From: Diplonema papillatum
Lineage: Eukaryota; Euglenozoa; Diplonemea; Diplonemida; Diplonemidae
Direction: 5' to 3'
Length of the DNA: 64,000 nucleotides
Assembly (NCBI GenBank): GCA_030068145.1
Contig: JAPJBO010000078.1
Coordinates: 248,001-312,000 of the forward strand
The notes beneath the pieces are model-generated. The model made no database searches. It saw only the letters and a list, made by a program, of their open reading frames with translations, and was not told where the DNA came from. A program made the translations under genes and the position numbers. Of this stretch, positions 20,969 through 32,900 are shown piece by piece; the stretch's first letter is position 1; each line of letters opens with the position of its first letter.

Positions 20969-23204
20969 CTTCACTCGGTTTCTTGGGTTCTTCCACTTTG
21001 TGTCTGCTTCAAACTCTTCTACACGTGGCGTGCGAGCTACCCCGTTTAAAAACTGGGAATTTAATGTCAGTTAATTTTATTTCCCTTCTCTGGGCCCGCT
21101 AGCAGCGACGGACCTCGCTTCGCGCCAGCACGAGGGGAGAACTTGGAGATACAGAGAGAGAAGAAAAACAGAGGGTTGGATGGAGAGGACGCAGGCGTGC
21201 GTCGGGGCCCGTGAAGAAGCACCGAGAAGGTGTGTATGTGCTTGTGTATTACAACCTGGTTCGATTGCGGGATAATAAAACCTCGGGGATAAAAGACTGC
21301 GTGTTTTTCCCGTTCAATTTCGTGAAAAGCCCCGGCAGGGAACAAAATTTTCCAAACAGGAACGCTGAATCTTCTCTTACCGACCTACCCCTGTATAAGG
21401 GTGGATTGCAAGAACGTGCTTCCGAATGGGCAGCTTCGAATGGGTATGTGCTCAACACCGCACTGGTCCCGTCTGCGCCGTGGTTCCTTTAAGCCACGGA
21501 CACATAAGGCGGACCATCATCAGCGCGGAACCTGAGAGTCCGCAGACAGGACAGCGGTGTGAGTCTGGTTTGTCAGGCGGCTGTATAAGGGCGGGGGGTG
21601 AGTGTGCACGAACGAACGAGTGAGGGCGTGACAGGGCGAGTGAAGACGAGTCGGGGGCTAGTCGCGACTGGCTCCCGACACCTATGTATAAGGGTGGGGG
21701 GAAAATGTTTCTTGGGTTTGAAGAGCGCGTGGTGCTTGCACCACTGAGGCCAGGTTATTTAACCGCGGATTTAGTGAAGGATTGTTCAGGAAACGGTCGC
21801 GAGCGAAACCCGACCAGGCAACGACCATTTCACTGTCTTTGTTTTGTCATGCGAACATCACGAGGTGCTGTCCGAAGACACCGCCCACGTGAGCACTGTT
21901 AAGCAGCGGTTGCCAGATACTCCCGTAGCACCTATTCACGGGTTTACAGGGGTAAAAGGGAAGCCCGGGTTGGGGGGGTGAGTGTGCACGAGCTGTTTTC
22001 AAAGAGCGTCAATCGGACGATGCCCTGCGTTCCGGTAGAAGTCCCGCGTCGCCAACACGATGGGAGGGTTGAATCCAGATTGAGTCAGTTGGGTACAAAG
22101 CATTGCGAGTGCACTGATGAGCGCGCAAAGGGACATTCCCCAGTATGCCATACGTAACGATGCAAAGTGCCGCAAATCGCAACAGATTATTTGCCTGCTA
22201 ACCCAGAACCAGTCCAAATTATCGCTGTGGTACAACACAGTCTATCAGTGGTCTAACAGCGGGGGTTGACCGGCTCAGTCACGGCGTCTAAGTATCATCC
22301 ATTTCCGGGGTGCGGCAGGTGACTTGCACACAGTATCGACTCTACGTTCACTGTCAACGTGTTTAACTTTGCCAACGCAGAGAAGGGAAATCTTCCAAGC
22401 TGCAACTCGGAGTGTGCAACAACAAAAAGTACAAAGAAGAAAAAAAGTACACGGCCGGCTGAACAAAAGAAGAAAAAAAAGAGAGTAGAAAAAGAAGAAG
22501 AAGAAAAAAAGAAGCTGGGGCAAAAGAAAGAAAGGTAACCCAAAAAATAAGTACCTCCCCTCCGGGGGAATGGACCAGAAGAAACGTACCAGAGTGCAGG
22601 AAGGGGTGAAGGAAAGTAGCACAGAAGGTCAAACATGGTGTTCCACAATGATAATGACGAGTAGGACTAGGTGGTGTGGTCTGCCACCTACTAACTATGG
22701 AGGACACCTACTACGGGTACTCCATGAAGAGGCCGTCTGAGGGAGAATGGCACGTCGTGGATGCGATACCACAAGCACATTATGTCACTACACCCATGCC
22801 CAACATGGCCTGTGGTGGCATCTCCCACCCACCAAGGAGTACTACTAGTGGCTGCTGATGGCATCCCTACCGTGGGTGTGGCTGTGTGCCACATGCTGTA
22901 CAATTCTGCAGCCCGTAGAGGATACTACATAGTGCTCAGTGGTGGTGTGTGGTGCTAGCTGTTGATGTGTACTCGTCTAAACTTGTCTGGATACGACACG
23001 AGTCACTTGACGAGAATTTGCCACGGAGACCAGAATTGCGAGCAGGCGAGCCTAGAGAATCTGAACCGTATGCTGGTACGCGCAATCCCCCCCTCGCCCC
23101 CCCTTCGTTTCCCGAACCAAAGTCCAACAAAAACCGCCGGATACTCACGAACTTCTTGCGAACTTTCACTCGAAAAAAAAATCGGACCGTCGGAAACAGA
23201 CGAG

Positions 23205-23230
<26 letters not shown>
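20645..23230. other. Mostly repeats; no gene beyond the candidate exon at 20501-20968
   Basis: Holds the repeat at 21405-21584, a poly-purine tract (22430-22530) that opens minus-strand frames of Phe and Leu only, a ggtggtgtgg/tactac-rich stretch (22640-22960) and a C run at 23203-23235. Confidence 0.55.
21405..21584 (+). repeat. Dispersed repeat (tatgtgctcaacaccgcactgg ... family), copy 1
   Basis: About 180 bp shared nearly exactly with 45832-46018 and inverted at 25804-25899 and 49640-49755. Contains ggcggaccatcatcagcgcg and gtctggtttgtcaggcggct. A short piece (catcatcagcgcggaacctg) also lies at 7110. Confidence 0.8.
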
Positions 23231-23235
<5 letters not shown>

Positions 23236-23237
23236 TT

Positions 23238-25565
23238 GCATACACGGTGCACTAGTAAAAGTGAAAAAGGTGTTTTGACTAGTCATTTTACTAGTGAAAA
23301 AGCATGACTAGTGCACTAGTAAAAATGACTAGTGCACTAGTAAAAACACTAGTAAAAATGACTAGTGCACTAGCCAAAATGACTAGTGTCCTAGTAGAAA
23401 TCCACCTGTTCCGAACCGAAATCTGGGCTGGTTTGTAAATTTCAGAGGGTCCCACCGCAAAACTGTACCCTACCGTTGCGCTTGCTACCGTGTTCGGAAT
23501 AATGTTGGACCGGGAAAAAGTCGAAATACTTTTCCAACCCCCAAAACTTGGGCCAAAAGTCCAAAAAGGTTCCGGTCCAAGTATGGACTTACGGAGCAAG
23601 CCGGCATGCCGCGGAAGGACTCGACCTCGGTGAGCTCGCAGTGAAGCGAGCGTCGCTGAGTGAAGGCGACGTCCTGGCCGCCGAGTGGCGGACACGCGCG
23701 TTTTTGACGCGGTGGATGCCGACGACAGCGGGCTGCTGACGTTCAAGGAGTTGATCAAGTATAGCCGGTCCCGGACGTCGTGTTCCGGCACGTGGTCGGC
23801 GACGGGGGCAATCTCATGAGTCGCCCCCGTCATGTGCTTGTCTAAGCGACCCAGGCTATGCCCATAGTCATGATCGTGCACCACGGGTTTTAAGGACAAA
23901 CAGAAACTAAAGGTAACCTGAACCAATTTGGACGCGTTTCGGCCCGGAATTCGGGAAGCTTTGAAATGTTCGTACATCCCATCATTTGTGTAACGGAAAC
24001 ACGAAACGAGTGCAAAAGCTACTTGGGTCAGACTTCAAAATACCGCCAAAAAGTGAAAACCCCAGGGAAAAGTCCAAAACTTTCAGAACCTCCAAAAAGT
24101 CCAAAAAGAAATTCCGGTCCAATGATTTTCCGAACGCAGTTCCCAACGCGAATCCTTACTGTGCGATAGACGAAAGCTTGGGGTCAGTTGTCTGCCACGA
24201 GCGTCATTCAACAAAGCCAGTTCTGCAGGAATAAGTCACGATTACTCGTCGGTTTGTGTTTTGCGGAGAACTGTGGTCGCTTTTTTGGTGGGCCACCCAC
24301 CCCCACTCTTCCCCCACAGGAATCGGGCTGAGTATTGAGTTCTGTAAAGTGCAAGTGCCATGAAGGCAGGCGAGCACCACGGCTGAGTACGGGGAGTTTC
24401 TGGGAATTTGTTGCCTACTAGGAGTGTTATACAGCTTGCCTGCCTCATGCTCTTCCGCACTTACTACTAGTAGCTCCCAATGCCCGATAGACAGTGCGTT
24501 GTGAGTTCAAGCTACTCCGAGGCGGTGATTTCTATCGTCGTATGTGAACAACCGAAGATGCGAAAGAAGCTGTTTCCACAAAAAGTACACCGGCTACGCG
24601 ATTCACCGTGCCGTAAACCCGACGAGTAGAAACCAGAACCTGCTGGTGTCCCACCCGACGAAAGCTTTGAGCAATTGATCGGTGGGCTCAATGGTCGTCT
24701 TCACGTCCCGAAAAGACAAAGAAACGTGACTTCCAGGCATTCGAAATGACCGGACAAAGCACCACGACGTGTTGACTGGCACACAACGCGCGCGCCACAG
24801 GCTACAAGAATGGTTTTCCGCGGCGGCGTGAAAGAGGAAGTCTCCAAGCACTCCATGAGAGAGTGCCTCCAACACTTGAAAGCGGAGCACATAGCAGTGA
24901 GCAACTATTTGTGGAATGTGCACAACACAAAGCCTTGCCTGCAAACAGTTCGCAGGCGGACAAAGCCAGCACCTGTTGCACATTCATGTTGGGAAGCTCG
25001 GCAAGAAGACCTGCCGACCATCTCTCATATCTTCGTGGGTTTTAGGGAACCCACTACTGGTCGGGTGCGATGCCAAGGCGATAGGAGCGCCATGAGCGAC
25101 AAGCCGAATCTACGGACCAGAGTTTGAATGTGGTCGGAAGCCCGCATTATGTCCAGCGTCTGAGACCTGTCACGACATGTCTCTGACCTCACCGTAGGGA
25201 TAGCACTGTCGTTTGCACTATGTTTGCTAAGCCATACAAGCTCAGGAACTTTCCAACCAAAAACCTCGCAACTCGGCCTGTCGCTCGCGAAAACTGGGGT
25301 TGCCCAGGTGGTTTGTGGTGTCTGGGCACCGGTGGTCACGGTAGTACCGTGAAACCCCTCGAAAACTCTCGAAACACCCAGGATTTGGGTCCAGGTTAGG
25401 TGGATTTTGTCTATATCACTAGTCATTTTTACTAGTGCACTAGTCATGTTTACTAGTGCACTAGTCATTTTTACTAGTGGCACTAGTCATTTTACTAGTC
25501 AAAGTTTTGACTAGTAAAACCACTAGTCAAAGTCAAAAAAGTCCTTGACTAGTGCACCGTGTATG
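23238..25565. mobile_element. 2.3-kb element with inverted ends built of ACTAGT subrepeats
   Basis: The left end (23238-23410) and the right end (25390-25565) are inverted copies: both begin with tacacggtgcactagt and continue through many ACTAGT words to a shared tgaaatccacct-like phrase. The body holds a captured EF-hand exon at 23700 and no transposase that I recognise, so this is a non-autonomous DNA element. An about 80-bp tandem duplication adjoins the right end (25520-25680). Confidence 0.75.
23700..23768 (+). pseudogene. EF-hand exon fragment captured in the ACTAGT element
   Basis: Reads VFDAVDADDSGLLTFKELIK then YSR. It is a canonical 12-residue calcium loop (D-x-D-x-S-x-L-x-T-x-x-E, 23715-23750) with the flanking helix residues. 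Just upstream, in another frame, LGELAVKRASLSEGDVLAAE is protein-like and may belong to the same gene. EF-hand proteins bind calcium in the cytosol; this copy is a fragment inside a transposable element and is probably not expressed as a whole protein. Confidence 0.72.
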
Positions 25566-25680
25566 TACTTGTCATACGTATGCCAAGTACGTGGTGAAAA
25601 CCACTAGTCAAAGTCAAAAAAGTCCTTGATTAGTGCACCGTGTATGTACTTGTCATACGTATGCCAAGTACGTGGTGTGC
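25520..25680. repeat. Tandem duplication of about 80 bp at the edge of the ACTAGT element
   Basis: Two units share ccactagtcaaagtc, gtgcaccgtgtatg and acttgtcatacgtatgccaa followed by gtacgtgg. The inner part is itself nearly palindromic around cgta. Confidence 0.85.
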
Positions 25681-25689
25681 CTAGCGAGT

Positions 25690-26272
25690 CGCAGTCACAA
25701 TCAGGGCGAGTGCCCTGAGTTTTTTAACTGATTGCTCAGACACGGTTGTAGGGGCCTTCTCCCTGTGACGGATTCGCCTGTGCTCTAGTAGCACGGGTGG
25801 TCCTGGCTGTGACGAGCTACGAACAGCCGCTTGACAAACCAGACTCACACCGCAGTCCTGTCTGCACACACTCAGGTTCCGCGCTGACGGGATGGTCGGA
25901 AACACAAAAAAGCAGTCTACAAACAGCACCACGGTTTTGTGTGTCAGTCGCGATTGTCGAGGGTCGAGCTCAAATTCTGTGTTCCTTCGTTCCTTGTTGG
26001 AGTATGCAAATACTGCTGGGGAATCGTTTGAGACTACGCACCACCCCACCAACCGAAAATAGGAGAGAACCGAGACGGCCTCAGTCCCTTATGGGGTTCA
26101 TTTCTTTCTAAAGGAGTCTGACACTTCTGTTTTTTTTTTTTTTTCTTCTTCTGAGACTTCTCTATTCCATTTCTTCGAAAAAAGACGGGACGCTTGCATC
26201 AAATATGCATGCGGCAGTGTTTTGCCTAAAACAAGTCCCTCCCCTATTTTTCCTACTTCTCCTCTCCTTTTT
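25690..26272. other. Spacer between the ACTAGT element and the PLE
   Basis: Apart from the inverted repeat copy at 25804-25899, only T-rich and unremarkable sequence is seen. Confidence 0.6.
25804..25899 (-). repeat. Dispersed repeat, inverted partial copy 4 of the 21405 family
   Basis: Reverse complement of the last half: ggctgtgacgagctacgaac, agactcacaccgcagtcctg and ctcaggttccgcgctgac. Confidence 0.75.
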
Positions 26273-26713
26273 TAGCGTTATTTGTGGATTAGAAGGTCGG
26301 TATTTTAAAGTCTCCGGTTGACCGTAGAGGCTTGGGTATGGCGGGGGGTTGAGAAAAGTAAAAGAGTGCGACTCGTTTCGGGTGTTGTGTCACTCCGTTG
26401 TGAAACCTTGTGAAGTCCCCTAACGCGTTTAGAGGGTGCTTGGGTTTGGGTAGGGTGTGGTCGTTCTGCTGCGGCGTGAAAAGCCAGGAAGTTTCGACGC
26501 TAATCTTCGACTCTTGATTAAGTTCACCGGGTTGCGTGCTCGTCAGGAAGATCCCGGTGCCTGGCTTTTCTTCTGGGTGGTTTCGTGTTGATCGGCGGCT
26601 GTGTGTTACGAGGCACGGATTAGGGGATGAAAAAAGGAAAAAGAAATGGGGGAGAAAAAGAAGGGGGGGAGAGGGGGAGAGGGGAAGTTGGGGTTTTGAG
26701 GGTTGTCCTCGGG
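26273..26713 (-). repeat. PLE pLTR, 3' copy (in element orientation)
   Basis: A 441-bp direct repeat, identical by eye to 35217-35657. It begins at the word tagcgttatttgtgg and ends at gttgtcctcggg. Diverged copies of its element-3' half occur at 19892-20144 and 37432-37706. It holds the structured stretch at 26478-26570. Confidence 0.88.
26478..26570 (-). ncRNA. Hammerhead-like structured motif in the 3' pLTR
   Basis: On the minus strand an 11-bp stem (26560-26570 with 26478-26488) encloses a 7-bp stem CACCGGG/CCCGGTG, the hammerhead core word CTGACGAG (26539-26546), a GTC followed by GAAGAT that can pair with ATCTTC just before the core word, and CGAAAC (26491-26496). PLE pLTRs are known to carry hammerhead ribozymes. 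Here the order of the core words does not give a textbook type I or III fold, and some pairings are alternatives or pseudoknots. The structure is seen; self-cleavage is inference. Confidence 0.4.
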
Positions 26714-26944
26714 GTACGGGGGGGGGTGGTTGGAGGGTTTGAGTGACAGAGGTTACGCTTGCGCTGTTCGCATGAAGGCTCGTTGGCTCGAAGAAGTGGA
26801 AGTAGCGTTGGTTATTGTTCGATGTTATTCTTACAGTCGTAAGATGTGATAAAAAAATTTATTTTAAAAAAACCTCATTTGACTGTTTGTTGTCCTCCAC
26901 AGTCGGGGTTCTCTAGCTGCACGAGGCAGCCGTGGATGATGAAA
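26714..26944 (-). other. PLE 3' untranslated region
   Basis: 231 bp between the stop codon of the polyprotein and the 3' pLTR, with an A/T-rich stretch near 26850-26875. No reading frame and no clear polyadenylation tract seen on the minus strand. Confidence 0.6.
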
Positions 26945-29900
26945 TTAAGTTCCTCGCTTACTTTGCTTATTCTTTTTCGTAGCCTTGAGCGTGTGCGATA
27001 CCGCTGGGTTTCTCTTGCATTTTGAGATATGGTGGCGTAGACTTTTGAAGCGCGCTTTCCCTGCGGTCCGTCCGTCGTTGTTGCAGTATGGGCATTTGCG
27101 TTTTCCGAGGGCTTTCTGTGCCGCCTTTCGTACTGGGCTTGTTGCTAGAGTCATCTCTTTGCAGTGAAGCATGTGTGTACGGAGGCCTTTGGCGCCTTTG
27201 AACTTGTTGCCTGCGTCCGTGGTAGTTGCTTTGCAGGCTGGGCATGCCCAAATCAGCGTTCCTTCATGCTGTGTTGTTTCTTCGGATGAGGTCTCGTCGT
27301 CTGAGGTAGGGGTGTCCCCTCGCAATTCTTCGAGCAGTTCGAGTGTTTGTGTAGGGTCTGTGTCGGTGGTGTCTTCTTTCGTGTACAGGAACATGTACGT
27401 GGCGTTGTCTGTGTACGTAGGTTCCCGGGAGTGTGAGGTGGTTTCGTTGTTGTAATGTGTCCAGTTTTGGTCTGTGAAAGGGGTGCGGTTACGTTTGTGG
27501 ATGGTGTAGTGGCCGGCGTTCTCTCTTCCTGTGTGTGTTATAACGGCTTGGAGTTCGTATTTGTGTTCGTGGTCCGGAATGTTGAGGGTGGGATCAGCTG
27601 CCACCGGGGTTCGATTTTCGTTTGCGAACTCGTTCCGTCTAAGACACAGTAGTAATGTGTCTTGTGCTGCTCGGATACTGGTTTGCGTTTCTGCTGTCTT
27701 TGTCTTTTTGCACTTGTCACATCTGTAATCTTTGGGGGTGCTTTTCTTGCAGAAACTGTCCAGACATCCTTGAGCGGTGCTGGCCTGTATTGCGAGGATT
27801 GTCATGCTGTAGGGTTGATCTTCTGTTTTGATGTAGCCGCAGTTGTTGCAATGGATTGTTGTCGTCTGTAGGTGTAATAATTCGTTGAAGGCGTCGCTGC
27901 AGTTTGGTTGGCACGTGCGGTGTTCTTCGTTTTCGTTCGCTATCGCAGCGAGTAGTTGAAGTAAGGCTTCTTCTAGGTCGTGTTGTTCTCCGTCGCCGAG
28001 GTGTGTGCCCATGTGCTCGAAGAGCCTTTGGACGACGTTTTGGGTTTTCCTGCCGCTTATCCATTCGTTCACGTCTTGTGTGCATGGGCCTGTTTGGTGT
28101 TGTGGACAGTCGTTGTACTTGCGTATTTGATTTGACAAGTGTGTCGCTGCTATGAGGTTTAGCGACGCTTGCAGGAAGCAAGAGTTTCTTGTCGTGTATT
28201 TGTGAAGTTGCTGTGGGTGTTTCCGCTTCGTTTTGGCTGCTACTGCTGCGGCGATGGTGATGGTTGCAACGAGGCTGGCTACTCGTTCCGTGACGGTTAA
28301 TTCGGGTGTGGGTTGTGATGGAGAGTCAACGGAGGATGGTGATTCGCTCGGTAAGTGGGCCGGGAAGAAGTTGGTTGGCCTGTGTTTGCCGGCGAACTCC
28401 GGTTCGTTGATGCGTGGTTGGCGTTTTTTGTGCCGGGCTACGCAGAATCCAAGGAACGGCTTGAGCTGGCTGTGGAGTCGTGGCAGGTTGCCGAATTCCT
28501 CTGTGAGCCATGCGTTCCAGGGTGCGTATAGTACCCGTGGGTTGTGACCTCTGTCGATCATGGCATATACGCTCCTCTGTATTTCTACACGCAGGTCTTG
28601 TAGGTGGTTCGTTTGTCGGATTGCTCGTATCAGCGAGCCCTTGAAAATCCCGCTCGCTTGCGCCTTGGGAGCCGTTGTTAAATGGTGGGTATAGCGGGTC
28701 CCGTAGTTTTTCGGTTGTATTGTGAGGCGGATGTGCGGTGCGTGGGGAGGATCCGGACGTTCGACGCGTATCCGGACTCCGAGAAATACTACGTCGTCGT
28801 GTGCTGTAGTTGTGTTTTTGTACCGCATGTTGTAAAGGTGCTGCGGTGGTGGTGTGGTCCCGAAGTTGAGGAAGTCGTCGATGAAGCGGTAGGTGTGTGC
28901 GTGTGCCTTCGCTTCTTCGATCTTTCCTTCATCTACGAGGCTGTCTACGTATGCTTTCTCGATCCGATAGCAGAAAAGGTTTGCTATATCCGAGCTAGCA
29001 TTACCGCCCATAGGTATGCCGTCGGTCTGCCTGAGTACTTGATCGCCTTGTGCTATGTAGCTGTTACCGATAATGATTGCAAGTAGTTCTTTGACTGCTT
29101 CTCTGGAGTATGCGCGCTTCGTGTCGTTCGTCTGCCGACTGAAGGTGAAGGTTTTCTTGCCTTTCTGTTTCGCTCCACGTGTTAGGTTAGGGTTGCCGTT
29201 CTGTTCTTCGAATTCGAAAGCTTCTTCGATCGCTTCGCATACTTCTTCCACTATCTTGTCCTGAGGTAGCCTTGTGTACATGTCCTCGAAGTCGTGTGTA
29301 GTTGGGATTTTGTATCGGAGGCGGGTGAGGTTCTGCTTTATGTGCAGGGTGATGTCGTCTGGTCCTTCTGTAAACCATACACGTTTGATTCCTGTACGGC
29401 GGAAGTTGAGTTCGTCTTTTCGTTTGAGGGCTTTCATCACGCTTTTCAATAGGCCTGATAGTTCGAGGTGGGCATTTGTGAGGGTTGCTTTGGGTGCCTC
29501 GCGTTTTGTGTTGCGGTGCTTTTTGTTTTTTTCTGCGGCGACACCGGCTATCCAACGGAAAGATGGTTCTGCTTTGTGTAATTTTATGGAGCCGTAGAGG
29601 TGTGGTAGTCCCTTGTGGAACGGTAGGTCGAGCTCTGCCATTATACGTTTGTGGTTGCTCTCTACTTCTGTTTTTGTGATCGTTTGTTTCTCGTATGTTT
29701 CGTTTGCGTCGAGTTGTTGTCGTAGCGCGTGTGTGTATTGGGCTTTGCAACAGTATCCAAAATCGTGCGTTGTTTTGTCTACTGGTAAGATGACCAGGTG
29801 TTGTTTAATGACAGCTAGTTCGGCTGTGGCCTTTGTATTCAATTTCTCGTCGTCTGAAGGTGGTAGAGCCGCCATTCTTCGTGATATTTCGGCTTTGAGC

Positions 29901-32900
29901 TCCGTTTCGAATGAGGTTGTGTCACTGCCTGCGGGGTAGTATGTCTGTACGTACTCCTCTATTGCCTCGTGTAGCGTTTCGGTCAGAGCGTGGTGGCTCT
30001 GGTAGCATCTGTACTTTCTGCCTCTGCTGACGATTTCCGAAAGCCCGTTTTCTTTCGTAATTGCTGAGAGGAAGCCTATGGCGTGGCCGTTGATCGTTTT
30101 TCCGGAGTTGTATCTGTGACATGCGCAGTGCTCTGGTTTAGGGAGTGGTATGTCAGGCAGTTCCTTGCTGATCTGTGTTACGTTTTGTAGCCTAAGATAG
30201 AGTGGGGGGTTCAGTCGGAAAGAGATTTTGGTGCGCTGTAGTATCTCTTCTTTTGGGCAAGCGCGTTTAATCGCCGGTTGTTGTAGGATGTCGTGTAAAC
30301 GTAGCGAGTTGATGTGTTCACTGCCGTGTGTGATTATGAGCCTTGCTGGTGCTCCGTCGTCTTTTATTACTTTGTTGAGTGTTATCTCCCCGAGTCGATC
30401 TTTTAGGCTTTTTTCGAGTGCTGTGACGGTAGGTGGCAAATTGGTGCGAGGTGCGTGTGCGATTAGCCAGTTAAGAAGCCGCTTGATCCGTGTGCGTCCC
30501 ATAAGGTCGAAGTTGTAGCCGGTGAGGTCTTTGTCGCTGAGGTTTACCAGGTGGTGTAGTTGGCTCCTGATTGAGAATGCTCGTGCTTCGGTAGTGAGGT
30601 TGATCCGCAGTTTTCCGTCTTCCAACCATGCCCACTTTTCGACTTTTGGTGCGTTTTTCGTTCGTTCGTGGCGTTGATTGGAACGTTTTCTGCTTTTCCT
30701 GGGGCGTGTAGTGGCGTTTCTGATATGTCGTTGGACGTTGTATGTGGGTTGGAAGTGTGAAATCCACCAGTTCTCTCTCGGAAGTGCCTGTCTCCGGAAT
30801 TCGTCGTTTGTGGCGTGCTCGTTGATTGGAACTTTCTCGAGCGGTATCGCGTAGAGGGGAAAGTCCCGTTTCAGAAGAGCTTTGGCGATGGGTGTGTTGT
30901 TGCGGCGTTGATACCAGTGGGATTTCAGACGATCCTCAGCGGTACCTTTGGTTTGCCCGACGTATTTGACGTTTCCGCGTTCGTCTATAAGGGCGTAGAC
31001 TACTCCTTGGTCGGAGTGTGCTGGTTTGTCGGTCTGCTGGTTCTTCCATCCCTTGTGTAGCTGCTTGTGTTGTTTGGTGAAGAACACGACCTGCGCTTCT
31101 CGTCGTTTGGTGTCATACGCGGCCCAGAACTGTTTCCCGTAATTGTATTTCGCTTTAGTGCGAAAGCATGTGAGGAACGGGTTTCGCTTAAATTCTGGAC
31201 GGTCTGCTTCTTTTGGGTCGATGGCGTTCTGTTTGAGCTTGTACTTCAAGTGTGTGTCGTTGAGGTGGGTGACTGGTCGGGGGTTCTCTTGTGTTGGTGT
31301 GCTGTGTTGTGTGGTCCGTACGTCTTGTGGTGGTTTGAATGTGAGGTTTTGGTGTAGTTTGTTCGGTTGTGATGTATAAGGTTGGTGTGAAGGGAGTACG
31401 AGTGTATTCAGCGTTGGTGGTGGATGTCGGAGACCGTATTGTGTGGGTGGGAGTAGGAATGCCGTAGTGGGTCGTGTGTTAGTTAGTTTCGGAGGTGTGT
31501 GGAGGGTTGGGGGAGGTATAGTTCGGAGTGTGATGGTCGGCACTGCTGGAGGGAGTGCGGATTGTTGTGGGTAGCGTCGATGAATGTCGGGTGTTGGGTA
31601 GTCGATGTGTGGTTGGTGTCGTGGCTTGTACGTTTCGTTGAGGATGGAGGTGGGACGTCTCATCGTGGCAGGGGTGGGAGACCCGTAGTACGGCATGTGT
31701 GGCCGTGGGATGTTTGGGATGCGTTCGGTGTATGAGACGTCGTGTTGGAAGTCGGCTGGGAAGTTACTACTTGTGGGGGTGGGCGCTACGTACGTTTCGT
31801 ATGTTTCAACGATGCCCGGTGCTGCGTGCTGCGCTGAGTGCGGGTGTGTGATTTCGAAGTTGGGAGTAAAAGGTCGTGGGGAGTAATTGTCTTGTGAGTT
31901 GAGCAGTGGGGGTTGATCTGTGCAAGGCGATATGCTGATGACCCTTTGACAGGCGTGCGGTACGTGCGGTTGTAGTTTATATGTTTTGTCGGTACCTGGA
32001 GTTAAATGCCGCGTCCTGCTGGGGGGTGTGGTTTTGTGGTTTGGGACGTAGGGGTGTGGGTGGTAAGTGTCGTAAGAGCTGTGGGATGAGGTCTGGTCTA
32101 AGTTGGGTGAAATGCTGGTGTCTTGTGCGTGGAAGGGTGGTAAGTACGGTCGCGGTTTGTAAGTTCTTTCGGAGTTCGTGAAAGAGTGTTGGTCCGAGTG
32201 GGCGTAGTTTGAAACATATGGTTGTGGGAAGTATGTGTCGCAGGAGCTTGTGGTTGAGGGTTGCTTCGTGTAGGGTGAGATGCGGATGGTTTCTGCGCTG
32301 CTAGTTGGTAGATATGGTTGTGGTTCGTATGCTCTGTCGGTGTTCGTAGACATGTGTCGGGCTGTGCGTGCGGGTGCAGTCTTGCGGTTTGGAAGATATG
32401 GTCGTGGGAGGTACGTGTCGCTGGAGTTGATGCTTGAACGTTGGACCGTGTCGGGTGAGATGCTGATGGCTTGTGCGCGGTTAGTTGGTAGTGGTTGTGG
32501 TTCGTATGTTCTGTCGGTGTTCGTTGACGATTGTCGGGTCGTGCGCACGGGTGTAGTCTCGTGGTTTGAAAGGTATGGCCGTGGGAGGTACGTGTCACTG
32601 GAGTTGGTGCTTGAACGTTTGTCCGTGTTGGGTGATATGCTGATGGCTTGTGTGCGGCTAGTTAGTAGGTATGGTTGTGGTTCGTATGTCCTGTCGGTGT
32701 TCGTAGACGAGTGTCGGGTCGTGTGCGCGGGAGAAGTCTCGTGGTTTGAAGAATATGGTCGTGGGAGGTACGTGTCGTTGGAGTTTATGCTTGAACGTCG
32801 GTTCGTGTTGGGTGAGATGTTAATGAGGCTAGGTGGTTGGTACGGTTGTGGTTCGTATGTTTCGTCGGTGCTCGTCGAGACGTGTGGCGTGACGAGAGCA

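Noticed and set aside
22275-22707. Overlapping minus-strand frames rich in Phe and Leu that look like membrane proteins
   Set aside because: They translate a purine-rich simple-sequence tract (gaagaaaaaa); no stable protein pattern.
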